Shown here: positions 24,912-35,642 of the stretch, piece by piece
How positions within the stretch are numbered: the stretch's first letter is position 1
Layout: every line of letters begins with the position of its first letter
Source of the DNA: Biscogniauxia marginata
Taxonomy: Eukaryota; Ascomycota; Sordariomycetes; Xylariales; Xylariaceae
Direction of reading: 5' to 3'
NCBI GenBank assembly: GCA_022695795.1
Contig: MU404060.1
Span: forward strand, 552,749 to 616,748
DNA length: 64,000 nt
Notes under the pieces: generated by a model
What the model was told of the DNA's origin: nothing
Seen by the model: only the letters and a program-made list of their open reading frames with translations
The model's database searches: none
Translations under genes and position numbers: made by a program

Positions 24912-25829
24912 TGTCTCTATCTTGGATGAATGAAATATTCCAAAATTCCCTACGCGCCCACTGAACGAGGCATCTTATGCCTTTAATCTGGAAATGGTCG
25001 GCAACAAGCCCCTGAGGAAGCCTCCGTCAGGTTTTTGCTCTGAAGCCACCTACTAGTTATTATGATTGGCGTCACTAGGTAGTTATCATTCGCAACCTAG
25101 GTAGGTAATTCGTAGGCCCAATTCGCGCAAAATAGAGCTCCAAAAGCTTGAATGATATGAAATAGATTTGTAATTCCTCAATGACTACATGATGGGCTTC
25201 AAGACTAAAGAGTCTCGTGTCCGGACGTGGTGTGGGGGTCCGGAGCTTGTCGTATCTAGACTGCGTGTGTGAGAAGTCCCCGCAAAGTCCGATCATGGCT
25301 TATCCACTGCTGGCTTTAATAATTGGGAAATGATGATCATTTCCGTTCGAGATCTTAAATACCAAAGCAGTTGTCTATGTAAGTATATTTGATTTACTAA
25401 AAGGAGAAGTTATCTGACTTTCCCGAGGCCGCTGCATCACGTTCCTGCTGTCAGACGTAATACCGGTTAGAAAACAGGAATTCGGGAATTAATGGCCTGC
25501 TATGCGAACACCGAGAGGAATTGGCTATGGCTTATGTAAACTTAAAGAATTATCTCTGCGAAAGTCGGGGTATAGTCCTAGTCGAGCCATATATACACCA
25601 TGTCGATCTATCATAGACTTTACAAGCCTAATTTAGGGACTAACAATTGAAACCACCAGGAGCTAGCGTGGTGAGACTGCTGAAGGGTCTTTTCTTTCCT
25701 AGCCCATACACCTTCTACAATATCAGTCGGTTCTACTCAGACAGCTCTCGAATCTGTTACAACCCGCTTTAGGTTTCTAAAAATTGTGATGCTCCCACTC
25801 GGGTTTTCTCGTATCACTCCTATCGAATA
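24912..25829. other. Gene-free gap
   Basis: 918 bases of moderately AT-rich DNA with stops in all frames and no recognised motif. It includes the likely promoter of the Ayg1-like gene. Confidence 0.45.
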
Positions 25830-26610
25830 TCAACTGGTATTGCCAAGCATGAACTCATCGTCAACGATTTCTTCCTGGATCCGTGGTCCATCATCAAGTT
25901 CCATGGGCTGCCCGTGAGATTCATCATCCTCGTCCGCTACAATAATGAATTGCACCTTGCTTTCTTCCTTTGGAGCCTATTGGGCTTGGGTGACTCTTAG
26001 AATCGCCCTAGTGACTTTGTAGTGTCCCCTGAGAAGTGCTAGGGAAAGGGGGTTGGCCTCTTTAAGGTTGCGCACTGCTATTTTCAGGGGCGGCTCATTT
26101 TTAACCGTATCTCATGGCTGTAGCGTCAATAACTTAATCTTCCCAGTGGCACTTGACAACACTGCTTCGAAGCTGTTGAAAGTTAGAAATATAGGGAAGA
26201 GACAATATGAGGCGGCAACACACAGTTCCGAGTATGCACCTTTTCGTGCCTCAGTGAGATCTCCGACGCCAGCACACCAACCCAAAATCGAAGCAAGATG
26301 GAGCTTTCGGAACACTCACGGCTAAGTGACGTTGACGCGAGAGATCCTCAATGCCAGGGTACAGCTCTTTGGAAGTCTTCGCTCCTCTCGTCTCTAGAAC
26401 CTCCTCAACTTTCTCTAAATGAGAGATCGCATCATCAATGGCTTCCTTCATCTCCGTTACATTTTTGAGGCTTGAAATAGGTATTCTTTTCCTGCCTCTG
26501 GGATTTCTCAGAAACTCGGTAGCTCTATGCGGGGCTTTTAGAGGCCCGATCCATTCGGGCCAAATATGTCTATTATAAACTACACCTTCAGCCACTGGTG
26601 TAGAGGGATA
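25830..26610 (-). pseudogene. Ankyrin-repeat family gene remnant
   Basis: A decayed fragment of a large fungal ankyrin protein family. The upstream part reads HIWPEWIGPLKAPHRATEFL then RIPISSLKNV...ELYPGIEDLS and ends at a donor-like GTGAGT near 26320. After a gap, one frame carries PPLKIAVRNLKEANPLSLAL and RGHYKVTRAILRVTQAQ, which are ankyrin-like, then an acidic tail (VADEDDESHG...GPRIQEEIVDDEF). This second part is interrupted by in-frame stops, a TGA after LLTLQP and a TAG after VTQAQ. No start codon or N-terminal half is recognisable, so this is a 5'-truncated, stop-containing relic. The family assignment is from memory of its wording. Confidence 0.65.
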
Positions 26611-27459
26611 TGAGTGAGAATACTACCTATGTACATACATTCTCCTTTGTACGCGCGGAGTTCATCGATAGGCCTACGGGCAACATCCGAGACAGCCCCC
26701 CACCTCAACCCCCCCTTTTACTGTGCTTGACCTGTTATGTGGGCGGCATGTCATTGCTATCAGATCGAGCAAGTGGGGCATCTAGCTTCCACCTGGTATT
26801 CTACCTAGTTAGCTAATGTATAGTCTTTATAGCTCACACCAAGTCCCTGGGTAGTTACATAGTCAGGGACCACTAGGTCTAGGTTCGGCCCGCGGCATAA
26901 GGATTTTAATAAAACCCCTCGGATGCCATGTACAGAGTGTTGCATCCACCCGGGGGTCCTATACCCTCAGATAAGGACCCTTATCAGGCCCCCCTGAATA
27001 GGGTATATCAGGGGGGTTTATGGGCTTCCCACACTAAATATACCACGCCGTTTCTTCCCTAGTGAACAACCCCTAAGGGGTGAAACTTGGGCGTAATATA
27101 GAGAGTTTTTGTTTTCCTGTGTATATACCTTGGGGGCCATTTACTTAAATATTATCATAGCAGCTTCTAGCCTTTATTAGGGTAACGTTTGGGTAGATTT
27201 ATACATTAAGTTCTAGGATAATCTACAGAGGGCTTATCTTGAAACCTGAAAACGAAGTGTTTCAAGTCCTATAGCCTCACTATGCAAAACCAAACAGGCC
27301 AGCAGTAAACCCCGCAGCTCTTCTGCTCCCATTCATTGCTTGGTCTCGGCTCGCAATGGTAATGAGCGGAGCCTTACACTGATTTCGTATGATTCTTGGC
27401 TTAACAACTTCTTAACTATTGCAAATTTTCATGATTAGACGCGTTAAGAGAAAAACACG
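26611..27459. other. Gap with nested inverted repeats upstream of the PNP gene
   Basis: 849 bases without a gene. It contains a cluster of short perfect inverted repeats at 26961-27016 (separate entry) and the promoter of the phosphorylase-domain gene. Nothing else is recognised. Confidence 0.45.
26961..27016. repeat. Interleaved inverted repeats with paired GATA motifs
   Basis: Three perfect inverted repeats share 56 bases: ATACCCT (26961-26967) with AGGGTAT (27000-27006); GATAAGG (26970-26976) with CCTTATC (26979-26985); and CCCCCCTGA (26989-26997) with TCAGGGGGG (27008-27016). The first and third overlap, so they exclude each other as hairpins. The middle one places two GATAAG sites back to back, which fits GATA-factor binding. 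Confidence 0.5.
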
Positions 27460-28563
27460 ATGCAGGATGTACAAGAAAACGCAAGATCTTATGGTGACTA
27501 TACTGTTGCTGTGTTTTGCGCCATGGGCTTCGAAATGAGCGCCATCCGTTATATGCTAGACCGAGAACATCCACACCTAGAGAGCCCACGGGGAGATCCG
27601 AACATCTACGTCCTCGGCACGCTCAGCGGACACAATGCCGTGATCGTATGCCTCCCAGGAATCCAAGGAAAGAGTTCCGCCGCCATCGTGGCCACAAACC
27701 TGGCGCGAACCTTTCCTTCTGTCCAGTGGCGGTTTTTCTTAGGTATCGGAGGAGGTGTTCCAACCGCAAAGCACGACATCCGCTTGGGCGATGTGGTTGT
27801 GAGCATGCCCGACGGGCAGTACGGCGGCGTCGTCCAATACGACCTGGGGAAGGACACTGACGACAAATTCATCCTCAAAGGTTTCTTGTGGCCGTCGCCG
27901 CCTCTGTTAAGAAGCGCCGTCGAGATGATGCGGTCAGACCACCTGGTTAGGGATAACAAGGTCGATGAGTTCCTGTCGGCAATGCTGCAAAAGGAACAGT
28001 CTCTTACCGTCTACCGACGACCGCCGTCTGAGCTGGACGTTTTATTCGAAGCGAGTTCTCGGCACGTCTTTGGCAATGCCTTTTGCGAAAGCTGCGACAG
28101 GTCGAAAATCATCAAGAGGTTACCCCGAGAATCCGAAGCACCCGAGATACACTACGGATTAATCGCCTCAGGCGATAGCGTCATGAAGAATGCTACCGAA
28201 AGGGACGCAGTTCTGCGCAACGTAGGCGACATCCTCTGTTTCGAGATGGAGGCTGCCGGGTTGATGACAGAGTTCTCCGGTATTGTGATCTGCGGCATTT
28301 CCAACTATGCCGACTCTCACAAGAATGACGGCTGGCAACACTATGCGGCTGCAGCCGCCGCCGCGTGTACTAAGGAGTTACTTTCGTATATAGACGCGCC
28401 GACTATTCGTACTGTACTGGCGACATCGACAGGAAAACAATCGGACGGAAACGACAAGCTAGGTGCCCGTTCTCTTGTCGTTGGCCGAGGCGTTCAAAAC
28501 TCGGGTCCTGGTGTTCCGAATACGACCAAGGTACGGCGTAATGGGCCGCCGGTCGATGGATAA
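27460..28563 (+). CDS. Nucleoside phosphorylase (PNP_UDP_1) domain protein
   Basis: A single-exon 367-residue ORF consisting of the purine/uridine phosphorylase-superfamily domain that fungi often use as the N-terminal domain of NACHT or ankyrin receptors. Motifs: VAVFCAMGFEMSAIRYMLD at the start, VLGTLSGHNAVIVCLPG, FFLGIGGGVP (phosphate-binding glycine loop), RLGDVVVSMPDG, then LCFEMEAAGLM (the acidic ribose/base-binding motif) and ICGISNYADSHKNDGWQ. All key blocks look intact. After ACTKELLSYID the chain ends in about 50 low-complexity residues and a stop. Just downstream (28960-30290) lies the wreck of a NACHT-WD40 module, so this may be the surviving front of a former receptor or a separate single-domain gene. 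Confidence 0.85.
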   Translation: MQDVQENARSYGDYTVAVFCAMGFEMSAIRYMLDREHPHLESPRGDPNIYVLGTLSGHNAVIVCLPGIQGKSSAAIVATNLARTFPSVQWRFFLGIGGGVPTAKHDIRLGDVVVSMPDGQYGGVVQYDLGKDTDDKFILKGFLWPSPPLLRSAVEMMRSDHLVRDNKVDEFLSAMLQKEQSLTVYRRPPSELDVLFEASSRHVFGNAFCESCDRSKIIKRLPRESEAPEIHYGLIASGDSVMKNATERDAVLRNVGDILCFEMEAAGLMTEFSGIVICGISNYADSHKNDGWQHYAAAAAAACTKELLSYIDAPTIRTVLATSTGKQSDGNDKLGARSLVVGRGVQNSGPGVPNTTKVRRNGPPVDG

Positions 28564-28959
28564 TGGGTTGGGTTAAATCGGACGATATTCATACGCATCT
28601 CTCTTTATAAGACGAGTTGTTGGCAGCCTGGAGTGGTTGCCTGGCTTTGCGGCTAGTGAAAGGGGCTCGCATGTAAGGGATCTATCTCTCCCTACCTAAG
28701 ATCCCACCAATGATCCCACACAGCAGGAGCCAATAGACCACCCATGCACCTAAATCCCGGTTGCCTTCACGAGCATTCTAATCATCCATGCTACGACCTG
28801 TTATATAGTAACACGCTGCTAACCAATATTTATATAACGGGCTCTTATATAAGGTAACTTAGGTATATATTCTCCTATAAATACATTGGTTTATCTGCAA
28901 TTAACATACGGAATATTCAAAGTCGGCGAGCTTGATGAATGTAAAACGGATCTTCTGCC
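28564..28959. other. Spacer between the PNP ORF and the NACHT relic
   Basis: 396 bases, AT-rich in the second half. An intact receptor would have its linker and NACHT P-loop about here, but no GxxxxGKT-like translation is visible in any frame I read. Confidence 0.4.
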
Positions 28960-30290
28960 ACTTTCGACCTGATTATGGAGGTCTCGTCTAAACCTTATGT
29001 TAAGCAGCTCTTGTGTAATCGTAATATAATCGACGTTGAGCAAAAACTGCGATCTGATGCCACACGGGCAGTGTTTTGCCTAGAATTAAACGCAATGCGG
29101 ATGATGTTTCACATGCTATTGACGTTTATATCGATCGTTACATATCGGAGATTCCGGCCATACAAGGCGATGCTCAGGCTCGCAACCAAATGCGACGAAA
29201 GGCAGATGGCACGTTCCTTTAGGTATGTTTAGTGGTCCAGAAGCTCAAAAATGCTCGAGGCTGGCATGTTATACAGATTATAGAGGAGGTGCGAACTAGC
29301 TTAAGGAGCTATACCGGTGGATGATGTGATAGATTCAAGATCTCCAGCTAGAAGATCCAAGGTACTGCTTCCAGGTACTTTCGACGGTCAAGGCCACATA
29401 TCGTTCACTTTATTGAAGAACTTAGTTGCTTTATCCGGTTTACCTCAGCCAGTCTTTAATGCAGTTCAAACTGTGCCAAATATTGTGAGATGATGTGGTT
29501 CACTCGTTACAATACGGGAAGATTGCATCTTCATTATCCACCAGTCAGCTCAAGATTTTCTTCGCCAAACAACAACGATTTATATGCTTCCCAGCGGAGT
29601 CCAGGCTATCCCTTACGCCACATTATCGAGATTACTCGATACCATATCGAAAACTTCACGACGCGATATGTATCATCTGAACGACCTAAGAGTTTCCACC
29701 GGTCATGTGGCCCCGTCGGATCCCGACACATTAGCGGCTGTGAAGTATTCTTGCATCCACTGGGTTGACCATCTAACCAAAACCAGTAGGGTGAGGAGGC
29801 ACAATATAAATGACTGTCAATATGACGGGATGATCGACAGATTTCTGCGACGTCGCTGCCTCCACTGACTCGAGGCGCTTAGCATCCTTGGAGCTGTGAA
29901 AGGAACTCTGGTGGTAATGATACTAAATAAACTGCTTCAAGTAAGCGTTGAGCTGTAAGCTTCATATACAATATTATCAACAATACCCAGTATTACAGGA
30001 AAAACCTACACAGCTTAGCAGGCTTGTCCAGGATGCAGCCTACTTTATTCGCTATAACTAGTCGGCAGTCGCGGAAAGTCCACTTCGAGTATATACATTG
30101 GCGCTTATCTTTAGCCCGTCCCGAAGTATAATACGCTTTTAGTTTCAAGACAAGGGATTATAATGGCTAACTCTGAAGCCAATTGTCGAAGATGAATAGA
30201 GCGCGAGCCAACAGACCCTTAAGAGCCATAGCAGCTCCGTCAAATCGGTAGCCTTCCCGCTCGACGAGAGCTACATTTTCACATATACGG
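28960..30290 (+). pseudogene. Decayed NACHT-WD40 (NLR-like) receptor gene
   Basis: Reading across frames gives family blocks in the right order: DVEQKLRSDATRAVFCLELN; then after a frame shift DVSHAIDVYIDRYIS, RRKADGTFL, VVQKLKNARGWHVIQIIEEV; later IFIIHQSAQDFL and MLPSGVQAIPYATLSRLLDT, DPDTLAAVKYSCIHWVDHL; then DAAYFIRYN, SPLRVYTLALIFSPSRSIIR, WLTLKPIVEDE; and finally the start of a WD40 repeat, QTLKSHSSSVKSVAF. Stops interrupt it, notably TAG at 29220-29222 and 30197-30199 where the family has TGG (Trp), plus frame shifts. The P-loop end and the WD40 array are missing. NLR-like proteins of this class act in fungal non-self recognition; this copy cannot make a full product. Confidence 0.8.
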
Positions 30291-31290
30291 GCATTCTACC
30301 TTTATCCGTACCTTTAAAGGTTGCTTCGTTACATATCGCCCCTCAGGAGCCTCGTGATGGCTAATATAATCTGGGCATAAAAAATAAATAAATAGCCTGC
30401 CACGACCGGAAATTGCTCTAGCTACAGTGGGTAGAAAAATTATCGTTAAACTTTAGTTTTTTACCCTTCTCAACTACTTTGTTCTACCGCCAAACCGACC
30501 AACGAAAGAATGGGTTTTAATGTGGTTGATTGAATGAAAAGCTAGACGGAGCGCAACCGCGGGTAAACTAGTCTAATCGGAGAATCCTCGGACCGGCCCA
30601 CAACTTATTGTTGGTAGGTACGTACGTTGGTATAAAGCAAATAACAAATGACTATAGTAAATGGGGTGAGACGGGTTATATTCAATTGTCTAAAAGAAAA
30701 AACTATCTTCTAAGTAGGCCGCGCGGAAAGTGCAGCCCTTATATCTTAAAGGTACATAGGTACTTAGGTACCTAGGTACCTAGTTACTTCCTCTTCGGAT
30801 GGCAGTTGCCAAGTAACCATTACTTATATACCTTACTTGTTTATAATAACTTTAATAATTTAAATATTTGTTTTTATTATAAATTTTAATATATATAAAT
30901 TGAAAATAAAGCTTTTAAATAATATAAATTTCTTTTAATTATTTAAATAATTATATAAAGTTATATAATATTATTTATAAATAAAGTAATTAAATAATGA
31001 AAATAATTATAAAAAGTAAAATTAAAAATTAACAATACTTTTTTCTACTCATTATATATCCTAATTAGTAGTGTTTATATTCGGCTGTTATAATAAGAAC
31101 TATTACTATTAACTATAAATCCGGACTAGTTTAGATAGCGACGTTTTCACTTGAATAAAATGATACTAGTCACAGCAGATGGGCCAAAGCCTTATTCACC
31201 ATCTTTTTATATGTAGCCTAAGGTAGGTGGATTACCGTGCTGCTAATATGGCATACCGTATACTTAAGCGTTCCGGTCAATCTTCATGGG
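30291..31290. other. Gap with an A/T tract
   Basis: About 1 kb. 30830-31060 is nearly pure A/T (separate entry). A GGTACCTA-type run lies at about 30752-30785. No coding signal remains after the WD40 relic. Confidence 0.45.
30830..31060. repeat. A/T-only tract
   Basis: About 230 bases dominated by A and T words (TTTAAATA, ATATAAAT), with sharp edges. It directly follows the decayed NACHT-WD40 gene, so it may be the heavily mutated continuation of that gene or of a neighbouring repeat. Confidence 0.5.
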
Positions 31291-32468
31291 TCATCCATCT
31301 ACTGCACCTCTCCACTCCGCCACCAAAATCCACAACCCCGAGCCCGCCGGCTGCTTCCCGCCCTCGAACCGAAACCCCGGGCTCGCCAGCTCGAAGAGGC
31401 GCGCCCAGTCAGCCATCTCGCGATCTCCCGCATTGAACAGCATCGTCATGTTGAGGTCGCCGGTGCGCACCGCCGGCGCCAGGCCCGGCGGCAGGTCCCG
31501 AGGTGCCGGCACAACGACGTCGTTCAGCAGCACGCGCGGAACAGGTACACGTCGGCGCCGCGCACGGGCTGCTCGGCGAAGAAGTCGTGCGTCATGAAGC
31601 GCACGCGCGACCCGGCGGGCTTCCGCGCGTCGATGTCCTGCACGACGAGGCTCAGCGAGGGGAAGGCGCGCGCCAGCGCCAGCGCCGCCTCCCCGTGCGA
31701 GCCCCCCACGTCGACCACGGTGGCGCCCCGCGGGAGCGAGCCCCACGCCCAGCCGTCGACGAGGTGCCGGACGTCGAGGTCCGGCCGCGCGGCGTACAGG
31801 CGCATGCCGGCGGCGAAGCGGGCCGCGCGCTCCGGGTGCGCGCCGAGGAAGCCGAACATGTCGCGGCTCGTCTGGTTCGCAAGGGCGAAGCCGGTCTCGT
31901 TCGGCTCCTCGGACCCGGGCCAGCGCGCCATGGCCTCGCACGTGTGGTAGGCTGCCAGCCAGCAGTCGTCGGCGCACCAGCGCACCCAGGCGGCCAGGTC
32001 GGCGTCCTCGGCGAGCAGCCGCGACGCGGCACTGTGGGCAACCACGCCCAGCTGCGGCTCGCAGAAGATGCGCTGGGTTATAGCGTGGCGCACCAACTTC
32101 CGCACAGACGCCTCGCCGAGGCCAGCAGCAGCAGCCAGGTCGGCAAAAGTAGCCTCGCCATCGATAGGGATGATACGTGCTAACCCGAACCGCACGGTAG
32201 CTAGCTGGCTTAGAAGGTCAGTAGGTTGGTAGCTGAACAAGTGCTCGCGCGGGCCAAGCATGAGCTGACGCAGCTTGAGCGTGTCCTGTATGACAGCCTG
32301 GCGGGCAGCCACGATATCGAGCTCGGCATTGGGGATTTGCGACTGCAGAGGCGCATTCACGTCGAAAGAAGGGGTGGGAAGGGAGTGTGTCGCAAGGTAG
32401 TCGTCGACCTTGGTGGTGTTGGCGGCTATTCGCGCGGCCAGCTCTGCGATGCGGGATGCTTTGGACAT
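31291..32468 (-). pseudogene. Fungal O-methyltransferase, disrupted by an internal deletion
   Basis: Plant/fungal COMT-like SAM-dependent O-methyltransferase, usually acting on polyketide or phenolic hydroxyls. Likely start MSKASRIAELAARI at 32468; the frame is open further upstream but without family character. N-terminal helical dimerisation region, then the SAM-binding motif VVDVGGSHGEAALALA and FFAEQPVRGADVYLFRA. Right after LFRA the frame ends at a TGA (31524-31526). The C-terminal end continues in another frame as RVLLNDVVVPAPRDLPPG, MTMLFNAGDREMADWARLF and WILVAEW to the stop at 31291. The roughly 25 residues normally between these parts, including the catalytic His of the HNW motif, are absent. 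No intron can explain it, as there is no room. The gene is much more GC-rich than its surroundings. Confidence 0.78.
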
Positions 32469-33602
32469 CGTGATCAAAGCCCGCAGCACGACAGTTTGTG
32501 GGTGAGGAGGAAAGTTGCGCTGTGATTGACCTCTTCGAACGATGTTGGTGATTCGCCTGTTGGAGTCGAGTTGCATGCTTCTATGTAAGTACATCTCTCC
32601 AACATGCATGACACATGCATACAGATCTCAGCGAGTCAGCCGTTGATCCCTGGCCTGCAGCTTGTGTGTTTGCAATACAGCCCGGCTTACGGTTGCACGA
32701 ATCCCATCAAGCTGTGAGTGCTACACTAAATACATGAAATATAACTTTATCAAATATATTATGTACACCTCACGCGTAGTTTCGCTACGGAGATCGTGAA
32801 TCGAGTCTCTATACCAACATGAAGTGAGTAAGAAGTGGCCATCCCTGAAGATGCGATCTAGCCAATCAGAGCCTGTCAGCTATACCGAAAAGGGTAACTT
32901 GTCTCACTATGGTATAGTACGGCAACGTGACACTTACATGTGCCGTTAAGATGTTTTGCCCCAGAAAGTCGTAAAGAACCATGCCATAATATACCTATAG
33001 CTAGTCAATAAAATACTTGGTTTGATCAATCATGACCTCAGATACTATATGATGACTACCTAGAGAATTCCCCTACCAATACTAACCACATAAGTGCGTA
33101 ACTCCATGCGAGCCTTAACGGACTGAATACTAGATGTCTTGGTATTAACCATCTACTCGTGAAACACATAATTTGTTGATGTTCTAGATTAGGTCAATAT
33201 GAATTGGCCGGCCGGTTTGATCTTTTGATCGCTCCATATGGGTTGAAGTGTACGGCAATCTAACACCTGGAGAAGCATGCCTGAGTATAATCAAGCTAAT
33301 CCGACTCCTGGACAAGTCTTGCTCTTATATCAAGGAATTTCTAGCTATGTATGACACATAACAGATTTGTAGCAGGTCTCCATATTTATATACAAATTAA
33401 AAAAGCAAAAACGACACTTCAGGTACGCCTAGCATGATATAACCCCATCAAGACAATCATGGGAAGGTACATATACTGATAGTCTAATCATTGGCAAGTA
33501 TTCTCTAGTTTATCTAAATGGTTATCACAGTCTCCCATATCGTATAACTTGGGAAGGATGGATTCGGTGTAGGTAGGTGGGTATCAGTCCGGCTATCTCA
33601 TT
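32469..33602. other. Gap ending the accessory island
   Basis: About 1.1 kb. The first 140 bases are still open in the methyltransferase frame but lack family character. The rest is AT-rich with no coding signal, RNA gene or repeat that I recognise, and includes the 3' flank of MTD1. Confidence 0.45.
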
Positions 33603-34744
33603 TCAGCCATCTAAAAATGCCTCGCTCTTGGCCTTCAATGTGCTTTCATCTGCTGACCCATCGGCTTTTGTTGAAGGGCGATTGGCGATAAGACGCTAAC
33701 GTAGGTTAGTACTCATGAAAACTTAGGTCTGACTTCATAAAATATCATAGCTTACCACCAAGTTTCTGAGTAAGACAGAAATCGTGACCTTACCAACAGA
33801 AGGTACGTAGATCGAGGCCTTCTCCTTCACAGCAGGGCCATCGAAGTTTCGATATGAGGAGAAGTTGATGCATACAGCTCCGTCACGGATGAGCTCTGTA
33901 GGGACCTTGTACTTCTCTGATGGAACTCCACCAATAATGACATCACTAATGGGAGCGCACTGCTCCAAGGTCCAGCCTTCTTTATCCTGAACTTGGTGTC
34001 GAGGTTGACGGATGCCCTGACCACGAGTAAATATTTGCACGCCGGTCAAGTCCACAGAATACACAGTGGCTCCATCATTGGCTAGAAGCGCAGCGAGGGG
34101 CCGGCCATTGACTTCAGACCGGTTGATGACGGTGATAGTCTTCCCAAAAAGTCGGTTACCATAGGGCAGAATAGAGTTATAAATCTGAAGGTATTCCAGA
34201 ATCTTGACCACGGCCAGCGGGGTGCAAGGGAGAATAGATTTCTTCAGATTATGCGGGGGGTCTAGATACCTGACGTTGTGGTACATGTTGTAAATGTGTT
34301 TGTGACATAGCCCCTCAACGTCCTTGGCAAGAGAGACAGTCTCCTGGACGTATCTGTCATGAGCTGGGTTGCCCGGGAAGATGGGGTAGTAGACGATAAT
34401 GCCGTCGACTTTGCTGTCTTCATTGGCGCTCACGATCTCCTCTTCCAAACGGTCTTTGTCTACTTGGCGCAAGTCGAAGTAGAACCCACTACACACCCGG
34501 TAAGTGTGCTGGTCTCGGCCGCATTGAAAGCAAAGACTTACTTTTCCTCGCAAGTCTTTTTAGACCACTCGGCGTACTTAACTGCGGCAGGATCATCATT
34601 GGCTAAGAATGCCACGAGGGTGGGTTGGCCTTGAGTGTCTTGCTGGATAGATTTCAAGGTCTCTTTGACCTCTGCGAGGAGACCTTTGGCAATGGTCTCT
34701 GCCATGACGACCTTGCAGGTCTTGGGTACATCATGAGAAGCCAT
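33603..34744 (-). CDS. MTD1: NAD+-dependent methylenetetrahydrofolate dehydrogenase
   Basis: Cytosolic one-carbon enzyme oxidising 5,10-methylene-THF to methenyl-THF with NAD+, feeding purine synthesis. Three exons: 34744-34542, 34488-33756 and 33695-33603, with introns of 53 and 60 bases. Phases close and give 342 residues. Signature blocks: KYAEWSKKTCEE, the substrate-site region VDGIIVYYPIFPG, the folate-dehydrogenase block LPYGNRLFGKTITVINRSEV, GRPLAALLANDGATVYSVD, and VPSVGKVTISVLLRNLV completed by RLIANRPSTKADG in exon 3. The monofunctional Mtd1 type is indicated by length and by the lack of a synthetase domain. It is divergent from MMS19. Confidence 0.95.
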
Positions 34745-35642
34745 GGTTCTAAGAACGTTAGTCTACGACTACTAGGTCAGCACGCTACCTATTTCACAGT
34801 CCCATTTACAAAATAAACATTTTAAACATTCAGAAGGGCGGGGGGAGTAGAATTTTGTAGCGCAGCATTGGTGGATGTCCATTTACATACCCGTCTCGGT
34901 ATTTGCGCCCCACGCCGTGGAGAGGACGAGAATCGAGGGCCACGAAGGCTGGTAAATGGATTTCTATCGAAGAAACGGGAAAAAGAACAGAAACAAACAG
35001 ACTGTAGGGAATTCAATGGCCAGTAGTGCGAGAGTACTGAGAAACTTTTACGAGCAAAGAATGGAGAACGAGTGACTAAATTCAGGTTAACTGCCATGCC
35101 GGGTCGGACCTCATATTGACTGGGACACGCAGTCTTACACATGCATGCAATTTTTTTTTCTCCCTCAACGTGGGGTTTAGTTGAAAGGTCCCCTTGACCT
35201 TAATTGCCCCTCTTACTTAATATAGAAAAGTCGTCATGCCAAGATCGGACTTTTGTTGCGCCGAACACAGATCTTTCGTCATTTACCCAATTGTACCTGG
35301 TACCTCCTACAGCTACTACCTAGTAGTACCTAGCATCCATTGCAGCCCACCCTCGATCGTGGGGTCAACATCGGCGTGGTACTATTATCAACCAACCAAC
35401 GGTATATAGGTACCTAAGGTAGGTAGCTTCTGATAATCAGACCCTTCTCTGTAAGTGGTCTATACTAGGTATTTAGTACTCCCTCATTTTCTTTTGCTGC
35501 ACCTCACCTGCAAGTTTGCGCAAACCCATTTCGACCGTCATCAGACATCTGGACCTCAGTATACTAACGGGAGTGGTTCTGTGAGACTTGCGCTATCATC
35601 CATTTGAGAGAGTCGAACAACGATACTTCATTCCGCTGCAAG
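34745..35642. promoter_or_regulatory. Divergent promoter between MTD1 and MMS19
   Basis: 898 bases separating two divergent start codons. It contains GGTACCTA-like tetramer repeats around 35405-35430 and a CTACCTAGTAGTACC stretch near 35315-35330. The MMS19 start at 35643 is preceded by a long untranslated stretch. No coding exon is seen. Confidence 0.45.

Noticed and set aside
31227..32183. Long plus-strand ORFs opposite the methyltransferase
   Set aside because: They are Arg/Ala/Pro-rich antisense shadows produced by the GC-rich codon use of the minus-strand gene.
23252..32468. A functional secondary-metabolite gene cluster
   Set aside because: Only an Ayg1-like hydrolase and a broken O-methyltransferase are present; no polyketide synthase, peptide synthetase, terpene cyclase, transporter or pathway regulator is found between them.
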